Assembly: GCF_028389875.1 (NCBI RefSeq)
Contig: NC_084668.1
Span: 17,255,993-17,319,992, forward strand
DNA: 64,000 nucleotides
Reading direction: 5' to 3'
Origin: Rhea pennata
Taxonomy: Eukaryota > Chordata > Aves > Rheiformes > Rheidae
Position numbers and translations under genes: made by a program. Below the pieces are notes generated by a model, which worked only from the letters and a program-made list of their open reading frames with translations, was not told the origin of the DNA and did no database searches. Numbering within the stretch: position 1 is the stretch's first letter; every line of letters starts with the position of its first letter. Positions 39,194 to 49,770 of this stretch are shown in pieces.

Positions 39194-41882
39194 CCACATC
39201 CTAATTCCTCCTGCCCATGACACTGCAGCTCCTAATTTGGTCTAGGAAATGGGACTCTGGTGTTCAGAAAGCAGTGATGTGGCCTCAGTTGGGTCCAAGA
39301 GGGCAAATACTTCAGCCTCAGTGCTCTGTGTGCTGCTGCGGCAAAGGGTCTGATGTAGACTGACAGACAATTTGTTATTGGGGTGGTTTGACTTCCCCGG
39401 CTGCAGCAAGATAGGGCACAGGTCCACCATTTGCCAAATAGCGTGATGCTGTGGTCAGAATTTGCCCCCAGCCCCAGTGAAGGTGTTGCCCGTATGGAGT
39501 CCTTTCTGGCCTGAGGAGGCTGTGTGGCTACTAGCCTTTGCCTGGCTTGGGAAAAGCAATATTGTATCTGTGCTCTTGGAGACATTTATGCGGGAGGCCC
39601 AGAAGTGCTGAGAAGCTTGGGCGAGAAGAAAAGTGAAAGAAGAGGAAACTGCCCCATCTTCACCATGATGTCCCTGGTGTTGCTCCAGATCTGAGGGCTG
39701 TTTCTAGTTTGGTCAATGCAAAGTGATGCAGGCAGGGGTAACAGACCCACATCCAGGCATTTCTCCCCCAAAGCACCACTTCTTCCTGGGCTGACCCTCG
39801 ACTCAGGGGCTGGCTCTCCTGGGAGCCCTTATCTGTGGGGCTGCCAGCAGCATCCTGTAACCCAATAACCCAGTGGGTCCCAGGGCCTGTGTTTACTGTC
39901 AATTTAATCTGTTTAAAAGGTTAGTTATGTCGAGCCTGGCCACGTTTGCAAGCAGATCAGTTAGAAAGATTTGGCCTCCATGTAGGCTTAGCACCCCAGT
40001 CCCAACTCGTTGTTCCCTGCCTGCTTTTCCACCTAATGGTGTTCCCACCTCTTTCTTTGAGGGCAGATGGCAGAGAGAATGAGAGTGAGAAACTTCACTG
40101 CCTTTCACAGCCCCACAAGAAATACTCTCTGGGTGGCCCAGAGCCCTCCAGAGCAGGGGCTGAAATTAGAAGAAAATCTTTGATTTCAGAAGCTGAAAGA
40201 GGGGAGTTGATAGGCATGGGGAGATGAAATAGGAAGACAAAATTTCCCAGCCTGGCCTGGAGATAGCAGCAAGCTGAAAGAGGGAGAACCCAACCCCAAA
40301 CGCCTGTGCTGTGAAACCCAGCGAGGGAAAGCGGGTGGCAGATAAGAACATGTTGAGGAAAAACACAAAGCAGACGCTCCTGAGGAATTTTGGAAAGGAA
40401 ATGGGGAATTAACTGCAGAAAAGGCAGAGAGGATGGGGGGGAATGCACCGCAGTTTACAGCACTTGACAAAATAGTTTTGTCTGTGCCATGCCACTCTGC
40501 CAGTCGCCCACCATCTCCGCTGTCCCCCGGGGGAGACCCCAGAGAGTCGGCTGAGAGCATCTCCCAACTGCACTGGTGTGCTGGGAATGGGCAGGCAGCT
40601 GGTGCCAGCTCCCCAGGTGCCGAAGAGGAATCCCAAGGGAACTAGGGAAAATATGAAAATAAAAGCAGCCACCAAGAAAAGATTTTCCCTGCTTTGTTGG
40701 ACAGGGAGAGGGGCTGCAGGTCTTGTCTCACTGTGGGTGGGAGGAGGGCAGTGAAAACCAAGGCTGGCAGGCGCCAGGTACACCCCGAGGTCCCTCCAAA
40801 TAGCCTGGCTTTATCAGTGCAGCATTTGGGTGCCCACCCACAGCCTCACTACTATTGCTGGAGGGGCAGAAACCTTCCCCTTTCCTTCCCCCTCCCTTCC
40901 CCCCGCCCCTTGCCTTAGCCTCCCAGCACAGCCCCACGGCATGGGGTACCCTCACAAGCAGCCCCCTCAACTCGCTCCTCGCCCTGAAGCTATTTTAGAG
41001 AAAGGCAGGAGGTATTTTTAGTGCTCTGGGCTCCCAAGAGAAGCTCTGAGCCTCTGAGCTACAGCAGCGCTGGCGCCAGGGAAACTGCTGCTGCTCTGGC
41101 TGATATTTCTTGTATAATTAAACTCAATCCATCCCGGGGGCTGGGTCTTGGCTACCAACTCAGCAAGGAGAGGAAGGAGCAGAGCTGGGGGCTGGGGGCT
41201 GACAGATGCTGGGAATTGCTCTGTGAGCAGTGGAAAAAACAGGGCTGAAGCTTCTGGGAGAGCGGTTTTGTTTCGCTGGGCACTGGCGAGCGGGACAGCT
41301 CCGAAGGGCACTGAGAGTGGGATAGAACAGGAGCAGCACTCCAGCAAAGACAAAAGACCCCATGTCACCGTCAGCCCCATCCCACTCCCCAGCAGAGGGA
41401 AGGACAGACTCAAGGGAGGCCTCCAGAGCTGGGCAGGTTGCACTGCTGAGACATCAGGACCAGCGAGAGAAAAGGGATGGGGACAGCCACAGTCCCCAGC
41501 TCTGCAGGAAGAGGTTTGCCTGAGGGGCACCATCCACTCATGCCTCTTCAGCGCATAAAGGCAAACTGGGACCAAGCAGCAGGACCTGAAGAGGTCCCGG
41601 TCCTTGCAAGGAGCACGGCAAGCAGGAGAGATCCCCTGCCAGGTAAACGAAGGACAAAACCAGAGCTGGAGCTGTATGGGAAGATGCTGGGCTCTTCAGT
41701 TAACAGCCATCTGGTGAACACAAGCTGCAGTCCCAGGCTGACAACAAGCCAAGCAAGCCTCCTTCTTCCCACATCCACCCCACAGATCTGTGTCGGGGCC
41801 CCAAATCTGCTGTTGAGGAAAAGACAGCCTGGAGAAAACACGGCACCCAGCAGATTTTTCCCTGTGCAAACAGAACAGAGCA

Positions 41883-41888
41883 TTTATT
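41883..41888 (-). terminator. distal poly(A) signal of TNS1
   Basis: The plus strand has TTTATT, which is AATAAA in the mRNA sense. A CA dinucleotide follows about 18-20 nt downstream (near 41864). A GU-rich stretch (GGGTGCCGTGTTTTC) follows 10-30 nt after that. All three parts of a vertebrate cleavage signal are present in order. Confidence 0.6.
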
Positions 41889-42343
41889 CCTGCGCTCCCT
41901 TATATTTCAAGATACAGCTCCAGCAATCCAGACACCAAGCTGGCATTCCAAGCAACAGTATATTTTATATAACTGATTTTTGTTTTTACCACTTTATAAA
42001 GCCATACAATGAAATGCAAAGAATCAGACATCTGTACAAAGGGGAAGACGAAAGCGGAGTCACATTCGCACACGGACATGGTGTGACCGAAGTCATCTTT
42101 ACACACGCGACCACATTATGGGCACAAAGATACAAAATATAACGTATTTTTCCATCTATATAAATACACAGAAATGGGAAAGTCTAAAAGTTTTAAACTG
42201 TTCATTAACACTGATTAGCAAATAAATCTGTAACGTTCCCAAAGTAACAAAGACAACAAACAAAAATAACACGCGTAACATGGCGGCACAGGATCCGCCA
42301 ACAGAAATATCCGATTGCTTCCTTTTCCTTTTTTCTTTTTTTT

Positions 42344-42372
42344 TTTTTTTTTCCTTTTTAAGGAAAAAAAAA
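42344..42372. repeat. perfect A/T inverted repeat, 13-nt arms
   Basis: The left arm is T9 then CCTT (42344-42356), the loop is TTT, and the right arm is AAGG then A9 (42360-42372). It extends a longer T run to the left. In the UTR it would form an A-U hairpin capped by two G-C pairs on each side. Confidence 0.85.
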
Positions 42373-43853
42373 TAGTAACCCCAAACCCAACTCACAATTT
42401 GCAAAACGAACAAAATCAAACAAGCCTCTGCGGGCTCCTTTGCTGCCTGAGTTTCCTGCTTGCTCCAGTGGGAAGGTTTTTCCTTTTTGTTGCTGCTGCT
42501 GCTGTCTGGGTTTTTGGGGCAACTGGTTCCTTTACCCACCCGACCTGCTGGGTGGGAATTTGCTCAACCCCAGCACACTTTGCCCTTTGGTTCGGTCTTT
42601 CAAACTTGATGAAAAAAATCAATGCTGGGAGGCTGGGCTGAGCTGCCACATGGCCCTGGGCTGGCAGAGGGGGCTGAGGCCAGCCCGGTCCCCCCCTGTG
42701 CTCAAGGGTGGGAGATCCAGGAGGCAACTTCTGCACCCAGAGCAACCCCGAGCTTTGCGTGATTCGACTGCTTGTCTACATGGGGAACAGGTCCCCCTCT
42801 CCATGCCGAGCATGCAAGATGTTCACCTGTGGGAAAGACCGTGAGAATTTGCCCCCCCCCTCTGGTCCACGGCACATCCCTGCAGCACACAATGACACGG
42901 ATGCTCCCCCAAAATCATTCCCGGGGCAGCAGCTGAAGGCAGGTGCCGCGAAAGGACATCCCGTGTCTCATGCGCTGCGGGGAGAGCCAGGCACCACCCG
43001 CCTCGCTGGCGGCCCAGGGTCAGCTCTGCGACAGGTCACCCGCTTTTTGGGGACGTGCAGCAAACGAACCTCTGTCGGGAGCGTATCCAGCAGCAAAATC
43101 GACAGCAAAGGGAGGAGGAGTGGGAAAGGGGTTCTCCAAAGAACAAACCAACACAAAAAAGGGCACATACAATAAATTTACACACGCAAAAAAATATATA
43201 TATTTATATGTGGGGAAAAGTGCGTTTTTAAGGATATCTTTGGCAAGAATATATGCAGTTCTTTGTGCACGAATGAGGGATGTGTTTGTGTGTGTGAGAG
43301 AGAGATAACATCCGGCTGCTGAAAACGGCAGTGTGATTACAACAAAACATATGCTGGGCTTAACTTGCACAAGCTCGAATCTCAAATACCATGACTGCAT
43401 TTAAAACCAAAGAAAAAACAAAGAATCTTTTCTGTCCCTTTCATAAAGGAAAATATCAACACGATAGTAGGTCCCTGCCGGCCCCGTTGGCACAGGCACC
43501 TGGGCGATCCCTCAACACCAGCTGACGGCCTCTTCCAGGGAATTGGGGACAGAAAGGGTAGTTACACATGATAATGTAACTTAAAAACAGGAGATAAAAT
43601 AAGAAAAGTGCCTTTAAAGGTAGCTGACAAAATACCTGGCTACGCCACTGGAAAGTGATTAGCTCTGCGTTAAAAATATATATATAATCGTTGGACGATA
43701 TTATTAGTGTTCGAGATTTGGACGTGGTCTAAACCTCTGTCTTCAGCTAGTGAGTTAGTACTTAAGCTGTGAGCGGGTCACAGCTCGAAGCAGGCGTGAT
43801 GTTATCGGCAGCTATCTGCTGTGGTCGGGTTATACATGGCATCTCTGGGGTGC

Positions 43854-43859
43854 TTTAAT
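43854..43859 (-). terminator. possible alternative poly(A) signal (ATTAAA)
   Basis: The plus strand TTTAAT gives ATTAAA in the mRNA sense, about 2.9 kb past the stop. The downstream context is not clearly GU-rich, so its use is uncertain. Confidence 0.28.
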
Positions 43860-44169
43860 CTGCTTCATTTTATGGGGAGAAAAAGATGAACAGGAGTTTC
43901 AAGCACCGGTTTCCGAGGCAGCAGATTAAAATAAAATTACATTATTATCATCTCTTTTCTTTCTTAGCTGTGAGAAAATGAAGTCTGAAAAATAGAGACT
44001 TTCAAAAATATATATTTATATATCTATAAACACAGTGTTTCTCCAATTGGTTAAAGGCAGGGTGAGGTGATTACGGGTGAGATTTCTTTTTTCACTTTGC
44101 TTGAATTTCACAGAAGGAGGGAATCACTTTTGAAACGTCAAAATTAAAAGATCCTCACATCCACGCGGA

Positions 44170-44226
44170 TGGGGGGCGGCGGTGGTGGTGGGGGAGGGGG
44201 GTGAAGCCCCCCCAACCCCCCACCCC
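44170..44226. repeat. G-run/C-run inverted repeat
   Basis: On the plus strand a G-rich arm (44171-44201) is followed by TGAAG and a C-rich arm (44207-44226). The stem would be a strong GC hairpin. The mRNA-sense strand also satisfies a G3 four-run quadruplex pattern in its GGGGTGGGGGGTTGGGGGGG portion. Confidence 0.75.
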
Positions 44227-44299
44227 GGACAGCCCCCATCCTGCCACAGTCTCACGACCAACTCCCCGCTCCACATCCAACGCTTTACAGCAAGTCTCC

Positions 44300-44430
44300 A
44301 GCAACGAAAGCCCCCTCCGCGCGCCCACGCCGCTCGCTCGCTCGCTCTCTCGCACACGCACATGCACACGCACACGCTCGCGGTCACACGCATGCCCGCT
44401 CGCATGCTCCGCAGCTCCCAGCGGTGGCAG
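44300..44430. other. CpG-dense patch inside the 3' UTR
   Basis: The patch includes (CGCT)n (about 44331-44347) followed by CACACGCACATGCACACGC-type repeats. Many CpGs are packed into about 130 bp that is flanked by very AT-rich UTR. Open frames on both strands here are composition artefacts. Confidence 0.7.
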
Positions 44431-44900
44431 GTCGGGGGGAGCTGAAAGGGGAAAGGGGGGGACTCAGAGGGCCCTGCGCCGACGTCGCCCTCCTCGACTC
44501 GAGAGCCGCGGCTTTGCCCCGGTAGCATTTTTCCCTGCTCTGGATTTTCTTTTAACATGCAGGTGCTCCCCTGGGGCAGGGAAAGGAGGGGAGGCAGATG
44601 CAATGGGGGAGGTACAATGTGCAGAAAGCAATATGGCAAAAATAAATATTTTTTGGAGTGTAAATTTAACCTTTTTTCCTCCTTAAAATTTCATTAGCTT
44701 ACAATATTTTATCAGTATAGCTAGTATATATATATTATAGCTATCAAGGCCGGGGCAGTCTGAGGGAGGCGAGCTCTCCAGCGGGCTCTGCAGGGCTGTA
44801 GTACTGTTCCAAATTTTTGCCCCCAACAGGCCATCTGGGCCACTTTGCACCCAAGATTTCTCTGAAGCAGCTCTTGGCTTTTGCATTTGCCTGGCTCCTG

Positions 44901-44915
44901 CCCCCCCCCCCCCCC
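44901..44915. repeat. poly(C) tract, 15 nt
   Basis: C15 on the plus strand, which is G15 in the mRNA sense. Shorter C runs occur at about 45484-45492 and 46656-46665. Confidence 0.9.
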
Positions 44916-45678
44916 AAGCACAGCCCATCCCTTAGGTCGCTGCATCCGCAGCCGCCGTCACAGGGCACCAGCAGGTTGAGCCGCCGGCGGCACGGCCCTC
45001 CCCATCCAGCTCAGGGGGCTTCTAAGTGGGGGATGTTCATAGCTGGGGGCTCAGCCCTTGTTTTCAGTAACCCAGCAGCTCCATCCAGACTATTCCTGCT
45101 GCCCTTGGATCTGCACATGTGACCAGGGCACTCTGTGCCCCCTGCATCCCCACCGCCAGCCAGACCCCACTGGGCACCACAACAGGGCTAAGGACTTCCA
45201 TTTGCTCCCTACTGCCAGACCTGGTGCAGTGGCTCAGGGGCTGATAGCTCTGCTCACCCTTCGCCCTCTCTCACCCCATACAAACCTCCTGAAGCAAAGA
45301 GAAAAGCTGACGGCACCTAAGTCACTGCAAAACGACAGTACTTTCAGAGATGCAAGCCTCCAGCAGGCCAGCTACAGGGGGATACACAGGCTGAGCAGGC
45401 TGGCTCTTGGAGGACCTGATACCTCCCTACCAAGCCAAAGTTGCCCAGTGACTGCAAGTCCTTTTTTTTTCCTTAATTTTCTTCCCCCCCCCTTTTTTTT
45501 TAACGTGGCCTCCTAAATAAAATGTAAAAAGCGCTTCAGTTACTTGTAGTCATTTGCCTTTCGTGCAACTGAACATTCATGCAATTTAAAAACTGCTTGC
45601 ACATCTCCGAAGAGAGAGACAGGGCTAGCCACGGGTCCATTGCTTTGCACAGAAAACCCATCTGTGCCAGCATCTGCT

Positions 45679-45715
45679 ATTATTATTATTATTATTAATA
45701 ATATTATTATTATTA
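45679..45715. repeat. (ATT)n repeat with palindromic centre
   Basis: About eleven ATT units change phase in the middle at TAATAATATTATTA, a perfect palindrome, so the tract can fold back on itself. Confidence 0.9.
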
Positions 45716-46250
45716 CAATATTTTTCTTTCCTTTTCTTTTTGTTAAGAGAACAATGTGACAGGCCGCAGGAGAAAACTGCCAAAGAGGACTAGTGACAGG
45801 TGGGAAAAAGGGAAGGCAGGACAGGAGGCAACTCTAGATCAACCCAGGAAGTTCCCAGCGCGCATTTGCCTTCTCCCAGGTGCAGAGCGGCTGCAGCCCC
45901 GACACGATGCCACACGCAGCAGGCTCATGGCTGAGCACAAGCACGCCTGGGGAGATGTGTGGAAATGCTGCAATTCCCCCTCTCTGGGAAGATTCACACT
46001 GCTCACCTGTGACCAGTCCTGGACTTTGACCGGGCTCTGGGCCAGCAACAGAAATCAAGCCAAGGCCAAACTCCCAGGGGACGGGAGGATTCGAGACCAA
46101 GCCCTCGCGTGCCCTAGCAAGTCACCAGGCAGCAAGGTTTGGAGAGAGCACAGGGGCCCGCAAGGACCCTCTGCTGCAGCCAGGCAAAGGAAGGTTTCCA
46201 AGGGCTTCTCCTCCATTGTCCTGCAGACCTGTCTTATGTGCCAGTAGGGT

Positions 46251-46256
46251 TTTATT
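46251..46256 (-). terminator. possible proximal poly(A) signal (AATAAA)
   Basis: The plus strand TTTATT is AATAAA in the mRNA sense, about 510 nt after the TNS1 stop. It would give a short-UTR transcript lacking all the structured elements further down. The downstream GU content is modest. Confidence 0.35.
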
Positions 46257-46763
46257 TTCTATGTGTTGGTTCAAACATGAAACAGATGTTTGCAAACGGA
46301 GCTGTCAGGATGGAGCTTCTCTTGCGGGTTTTGCCCATGGCTTCTTTTTTCCAGGTGGCACATCAGCCATAATCCCACATTCAGTCCACAGCAAACATCA
46401 CCGCTTGGTCCACCCTCAGGACCACAACGCCAAAAGCTGGGAATATACCTCTCGTTGCCGGCTTCGCTTTGGTCACCTTCCCTGTGCGATAGGACATGCA
46501 TCCATGTCCTTCCCCCTTTGGCGTGACTCTGTGGCTCTGTTACATAGGTGCATGGTTTTGATTCCTTTGTGTGTGTGTTTGGCTTCTGTTGAGTTCTTAG
46601 GGATTTTGTTGGAGTTTTTTGTTGTTTGCTGTTTTCTTCCAAAATTCCAACCCTTCCCCCCCCCCAATTCACTTCCCTCTCCCACAATGCACTTCCTTGC
46701 ACTCCTTCTCGGATCGGCTCCAAGTCCTTCTCCAAAATTCAAGAATCACCCGTGAGCGCCAGC

Positions 46764-46908
46764 TCATCTTTTCTGGCCGGAGCCAAGCATGACCCTGGAG
46801 ACAAAGTTGACGATGGCTGCAGCCGGCTGATCTGGATCCAGCTCAGCGAAGAGGTGGCAAACGTTGTCTGTGGTGCTCCCTTGCTTCCTGGCCACGAAGC
46901 CAAAGAGC
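46764..46908 (-). CDS. TNS1: tensin-1, terminal coding exon (PTB domain end)
   Basis: This encodes the last 47 residues, from [15 protein letters not shown] through [20 protein letters not shown] to SGQKR and the TGA stop (46764-46766). It closes the phosphotyrosine-binding (PTB) fold with which tensins bind NPxY motifs of integrin beta tails. LFGFVARK and CHLFAELDP are near-identical to mammalian TNS1. The acceptor is CCATCCAG before 46908. The exon enters in phase 2, the G completing AAG (Lys) from the preceding exon. The 3' UTR follows in the same exon. The identity is secure. A choice between TNS1 and TNS2/3/4 rests on the exact C-terminus and on the upstream linker. Confidence 0.95.
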
Positions 46909-48594
46909 CTGGATGGAAGAAGGCAAGAGATTCAGAGAGGTCCCTAGCAACAAACTGGGGGAGGTGCAGCAACTGATGCCAGCAATATGGGGAATTCCAA
47001 TCCCTGGTGGGGAGGCTGGGGCTCCCACAGCAGCTGCCTGCAAGCCTTTCAGCCATCAGGAAGGGTTTTGGCAGAGCCCTGGGGCAATCTCATGAGCTCC
47101 CACCTCTGCTCACCCAAGGGGCTATACCAGACTCTTCCTGCATGGGCCAGTCCAGCTTCATTCCCTCAACCTCTATCTTTCACGACCCAATGTGAGACAT
47201 CTTGACAACCACCCACAAAGGCAGACCAGCCTACCTTTCCCTTTGTTGCAGTTTCTCTAAGGGCCAGGACTGCATTTCCCTTCCAGCATCTCTCCACCAA
47301 ACCTTCCTGCTTCCTCCGCTCTGACCATTCCTGTCACCTTCCCCCAGGTTGTCCTCAAGAAGGGACTTTACAAATCATCACCGCACTGCCTCCCTTTGGG
47401 TGAAACCACGGAGGTGTGACTGGCCAGCCACTGGGGTAGGCACTGGGGAGATACCCTAACACTGAAAAGGCCATGCAGGGACATGGGGAGAGCAGACCCA
47501 TGTGCTGCCATACACAGAGCTGGGTGAGACTGCAGTTATTCCTGTCTGTCCTTCCCTTAGTGAATAAAATGTCCCGTTTTTAATTAGAATGTGCAAACTC
47601 AAGTTATAAATACAGGAGAACAGAATGTGAGATGGGCCCAGGCTGTGGCATTTCTAATTGGAGAGAGGAAATATCCCAGCAGCTGGGCATCCTAATAAAA
47701 ACCCATTCGCTAAGATAATGGCTAAAATTAGTGGGAATTAGCCCCTGGAACTAGGATGGAACTAGGCTTAGCTGGCAACTTTGTGTTCCTGCAGTTCAGG
47801 GAAAGGAGGAAGAAAGGAAGGGAAAAGTCGACAGGGTCATCACGGCACTGCACGGTTCACATGTGGTTAATATTACCCTGACGTTCTGCTCCATGAGCCA
47901 GCCTCCCACTAACAGCACTGGGACAGTCTCCAGTGAGGCCAGTTCAGTGTGATCCATACCTACTCTGACCACGAATTGGGGCCAAAAGATGGTTACTGAG
48001 TCCCTGGAACAGTGGACACATGCTTGGGTGAAACTTTCCTGCAGCAAGGAGCTGAGCCTGTCCCTCGGAGAGCGGCCTCTCACCACCCCAGAGTGGGAAA
48101 GCTCTTCAACAGATAGAGGCTACACTGCACTCATTTCCGGCCTGCTCACATACCCACAGATCTCTTCTATCTCACTTGGCCGGTCACATCATCACAAATC
48201 CTGGGATATTTTTCCTCCAGAGACAAGCTAGCAAAGCCCAGTGAGCACAAGCAACCTGTTTCCTCCTTTAGTATTTGCTGCCCAAGTCCCAGTGCCTAGG
48301 AAAACCATCCCCCATAGAGGGCATTGTGGACCCCAACCCTGGCAGCATCCCTGCACACTGTGGGACATGCCCACGGAGGAGCTGCCTGGCACAGTGATGC
48401 CATCCTTCCCAATACGTCCCCTGCAGGCAAGTGATGTGGGGCCTGCTGTGGCTGGAGAGGGGATCTCATTGCCATTCAAGAGCCCACTGCTGCATAGAGC
48501 ATCTCCAGCCAGGGCCTACTGGAACGGATGCTCAAACACAAGCAGAGGCCATTCCAGTGGGGGCTAGGAGGAACTGAGCTCAGAAAGCACTTAC
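46909..48594 (-). other. TNS1 intron
   Basis: Bounded by GTAAGT at 48594 and CAG at 46909-46911. It contains an AT-rich block with several TAAT/ATTA cores (47577-47740), described under findings. Otherwise nothing is recognised. Confidence 0.85.
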
Positions 48595-48627
48595 TTGGCT
48601 GAGCCACTGCCATCAGTTTTAGTCCAC
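48595..48627 (-). CDS. TNS1: tensin-1, 33-nt exon in PTB domain
   Basis: A very small exon encoding the end of K then WTKTDGSGSA and the start of K. This corresponds to human KWMKTEGGAPAK, a surface loop between PTB strands and the most variable part of the domain. The acceptor is CTTGCAG and the donor is AA|GTAAGT. It enters and leaves in phase 2, so skipping it would delete 11 residues without a frameshift. It needs no alternative explanation, because the flanking exons join correctly only through this one or by in-frame skipping. Confidence 0.92.
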
Positions 48628-49349
48628 CTGCAAGGGAAAGAAGAGGTGTGAGGAGTTGCATCTCCTGTACCCTGTAGAGCAATGAGGTAGTTTGCCAAAC
48701 CAGCCCCACTGGGGACTGCCATGAAGACATGGGGATGCCTGGATTTTTCACAGACTTGGTGCTTTGGAAAAAGATGGCAGTCCCAGGAGCATCTGCAAGC
48801 TGTTCAGTATTCTACAGCCATGCCCACCAGGGGTGCATAGAGGAGGCATGCTTGTCCACGTATCTAGCTGGGCTCGCTCTCCACATTATCTTCCTCCCAA
48901 CTCCACTCCTTCACTCAGCTGCAAGCAGAGAGGCCACAGCAGCTTAACCAGATTGCCCCTCAGGGCCCAGGATCCTACTCTGCATTCTTCGGAGGTGCCT
49001 ACCCCTTCCCTCCAGCCCAGCACTGACTCTTGGCTAGGAAGCTGTGACCTCCAGACTCAACTCTTGCAGCCCCAGTATTACTTATGAGCATGGCTGTTAG
49101 CTGATCCTTACCTAGCTAAGGGGCAGACTGGCATCCAAACATGATGCACCTCTCCCCCAGACTGGAGACATCAAGAAGTCACCACAAGAAGCTGACATTT
49201 CTCCAGGGTATCAGAGAGTACCCTCCATCCCTGCCCTCCTCTAGAGCAAGGGGGAATGAGTAAGCAAAGACCCTACTCCAAGTAACCCAGGAGCTTGGAG
49301 GGAGGAGAAGGGCCAGGGTGATGAGCTCCCCCCAGACTAGCACACTCAC
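48628..49349 (-). other. TNS1 intron
   Basis: Bounded by GTGAGT (donor) and a CTTGCAG acceptor. No internal feature is recognised. Confidence 0.85.
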
Positions 49350-49418
49350 TTTCTTTCCTGGGGATCCAGGTCGCAGAAGGTGACAGTGTTGAGAGGGTAG
49401 TGTCGTCGGAAGAACAAT
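49350..49418 (-). CDS. TNS1: tensin-1, PTB domain exon (69 nt)
   Basis: It encodes [19 protein letters not shown] followed by QERK, essentially identical to mammalian TNS1. This is the central strand-helix region of the PTB fold and includes part of the peptide-binding surface. The acceptor is GTTTCAG before 49418 and the donor is AA|GTGAGT. Both boundaries are phase 2, and the first A completes the AAA Lys begun in the preceding exon. Conservation is almost complete, consistent with strong constraint. Confidence 0.95.
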
Positions 49419-49578
49419 CTGAAACACAAAGCAGGGGACATAGTCAGTGAGCCCCTCACCTCCACCCCGCCATCACAGCCTGAAGAAGGACCGGCCCATC
49501 ACTGCTGAGCCCCACCAGCATGGGAGCCTTTTCCCTAGGTCCCCTCTGGGATGCTCCAGAATCAAGGGCAGAGCCCAT

Positions 49579-49662
49579 CCCTGCCTATGAGCAGCCTAAT
49601 GCCACCCCAGGGATTTCCTTCCCTGCCTATGAGCAGTCTAAAGCCACCCCAGGGATTTTCTT
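49579..49662. repeat. 42-bp tandem duplication in intron
   Basis: Two head-to-tail copies beginning CCCTGCCTATGAGCAG (49579 and 49621) differ at only a few positions. They lie in the intron between the 69-nt and 169-nt PTB exons. The high similarity suggests a recent slip or duplication. Confidence 0.9.
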
Positions 49663-49770
49663 CACCAACGTGCTCCCTGGGTCACAGCTAATCATCTCCC
49701 AGAGTAGTGCCCAAGTCCCATACATGCCCAGGCATTGGGGACCCAGGGACGCAGCTCTGAGAGCTCTTAC

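Larger units (their letters stand above)
35490..41863. other. intergenic region 3' of TNS1
   Basis: No exon is supported. GC and CpG content rise to the right of about 40400. Open frames up to 221 codons appear there (41477-42142 plus; 41018-41575 minus), but they overlap each other and the end of the TNS1 3' UTR and resemble nothing known. They look like by-products of GC-rich sequence. Simple repeats are listed separately. Confidence 0.5.
41864..46763 (-). other. TNS1 3' untranslated region (single terminal exon part)
   Basis: This runs from the base after the TGA stop to the cleavage site predicted from the distal poly(A) signal, about 4.9 kb. No intron is needed. The length resembles the several-kilobase 3' UTR of mammalian TNS1 (family knowledge). 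Visible contents are four UA-repeat tracts (near 43190, 43674, 44008 and 44720), a poly-U/A hairpin (42344-42372), a G/C inverted repeat (44170-44226), a CpG patch (44300-44430), C runs on the plus strand that become G runs in the mRNA (44901-44915, 46656-46665), and an ATT repeat (45679-45715). The exact end is predicted, not observed. Confidence 0.62.

Noticed and set aside
41477..42142. 221-codon plus-strand open frame across the UTR end
   Set aside because: It runs through the TNS1 poly(A) signal into AT-rich UTR sequence with no similarity to any family. Best explained as chance.
44201..44686. 161-codon plus-strand frame antisense to the UTR
   Set aside because: Composition-driven by CpG-rich and CA-type repeats. 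No splice or start evidence.
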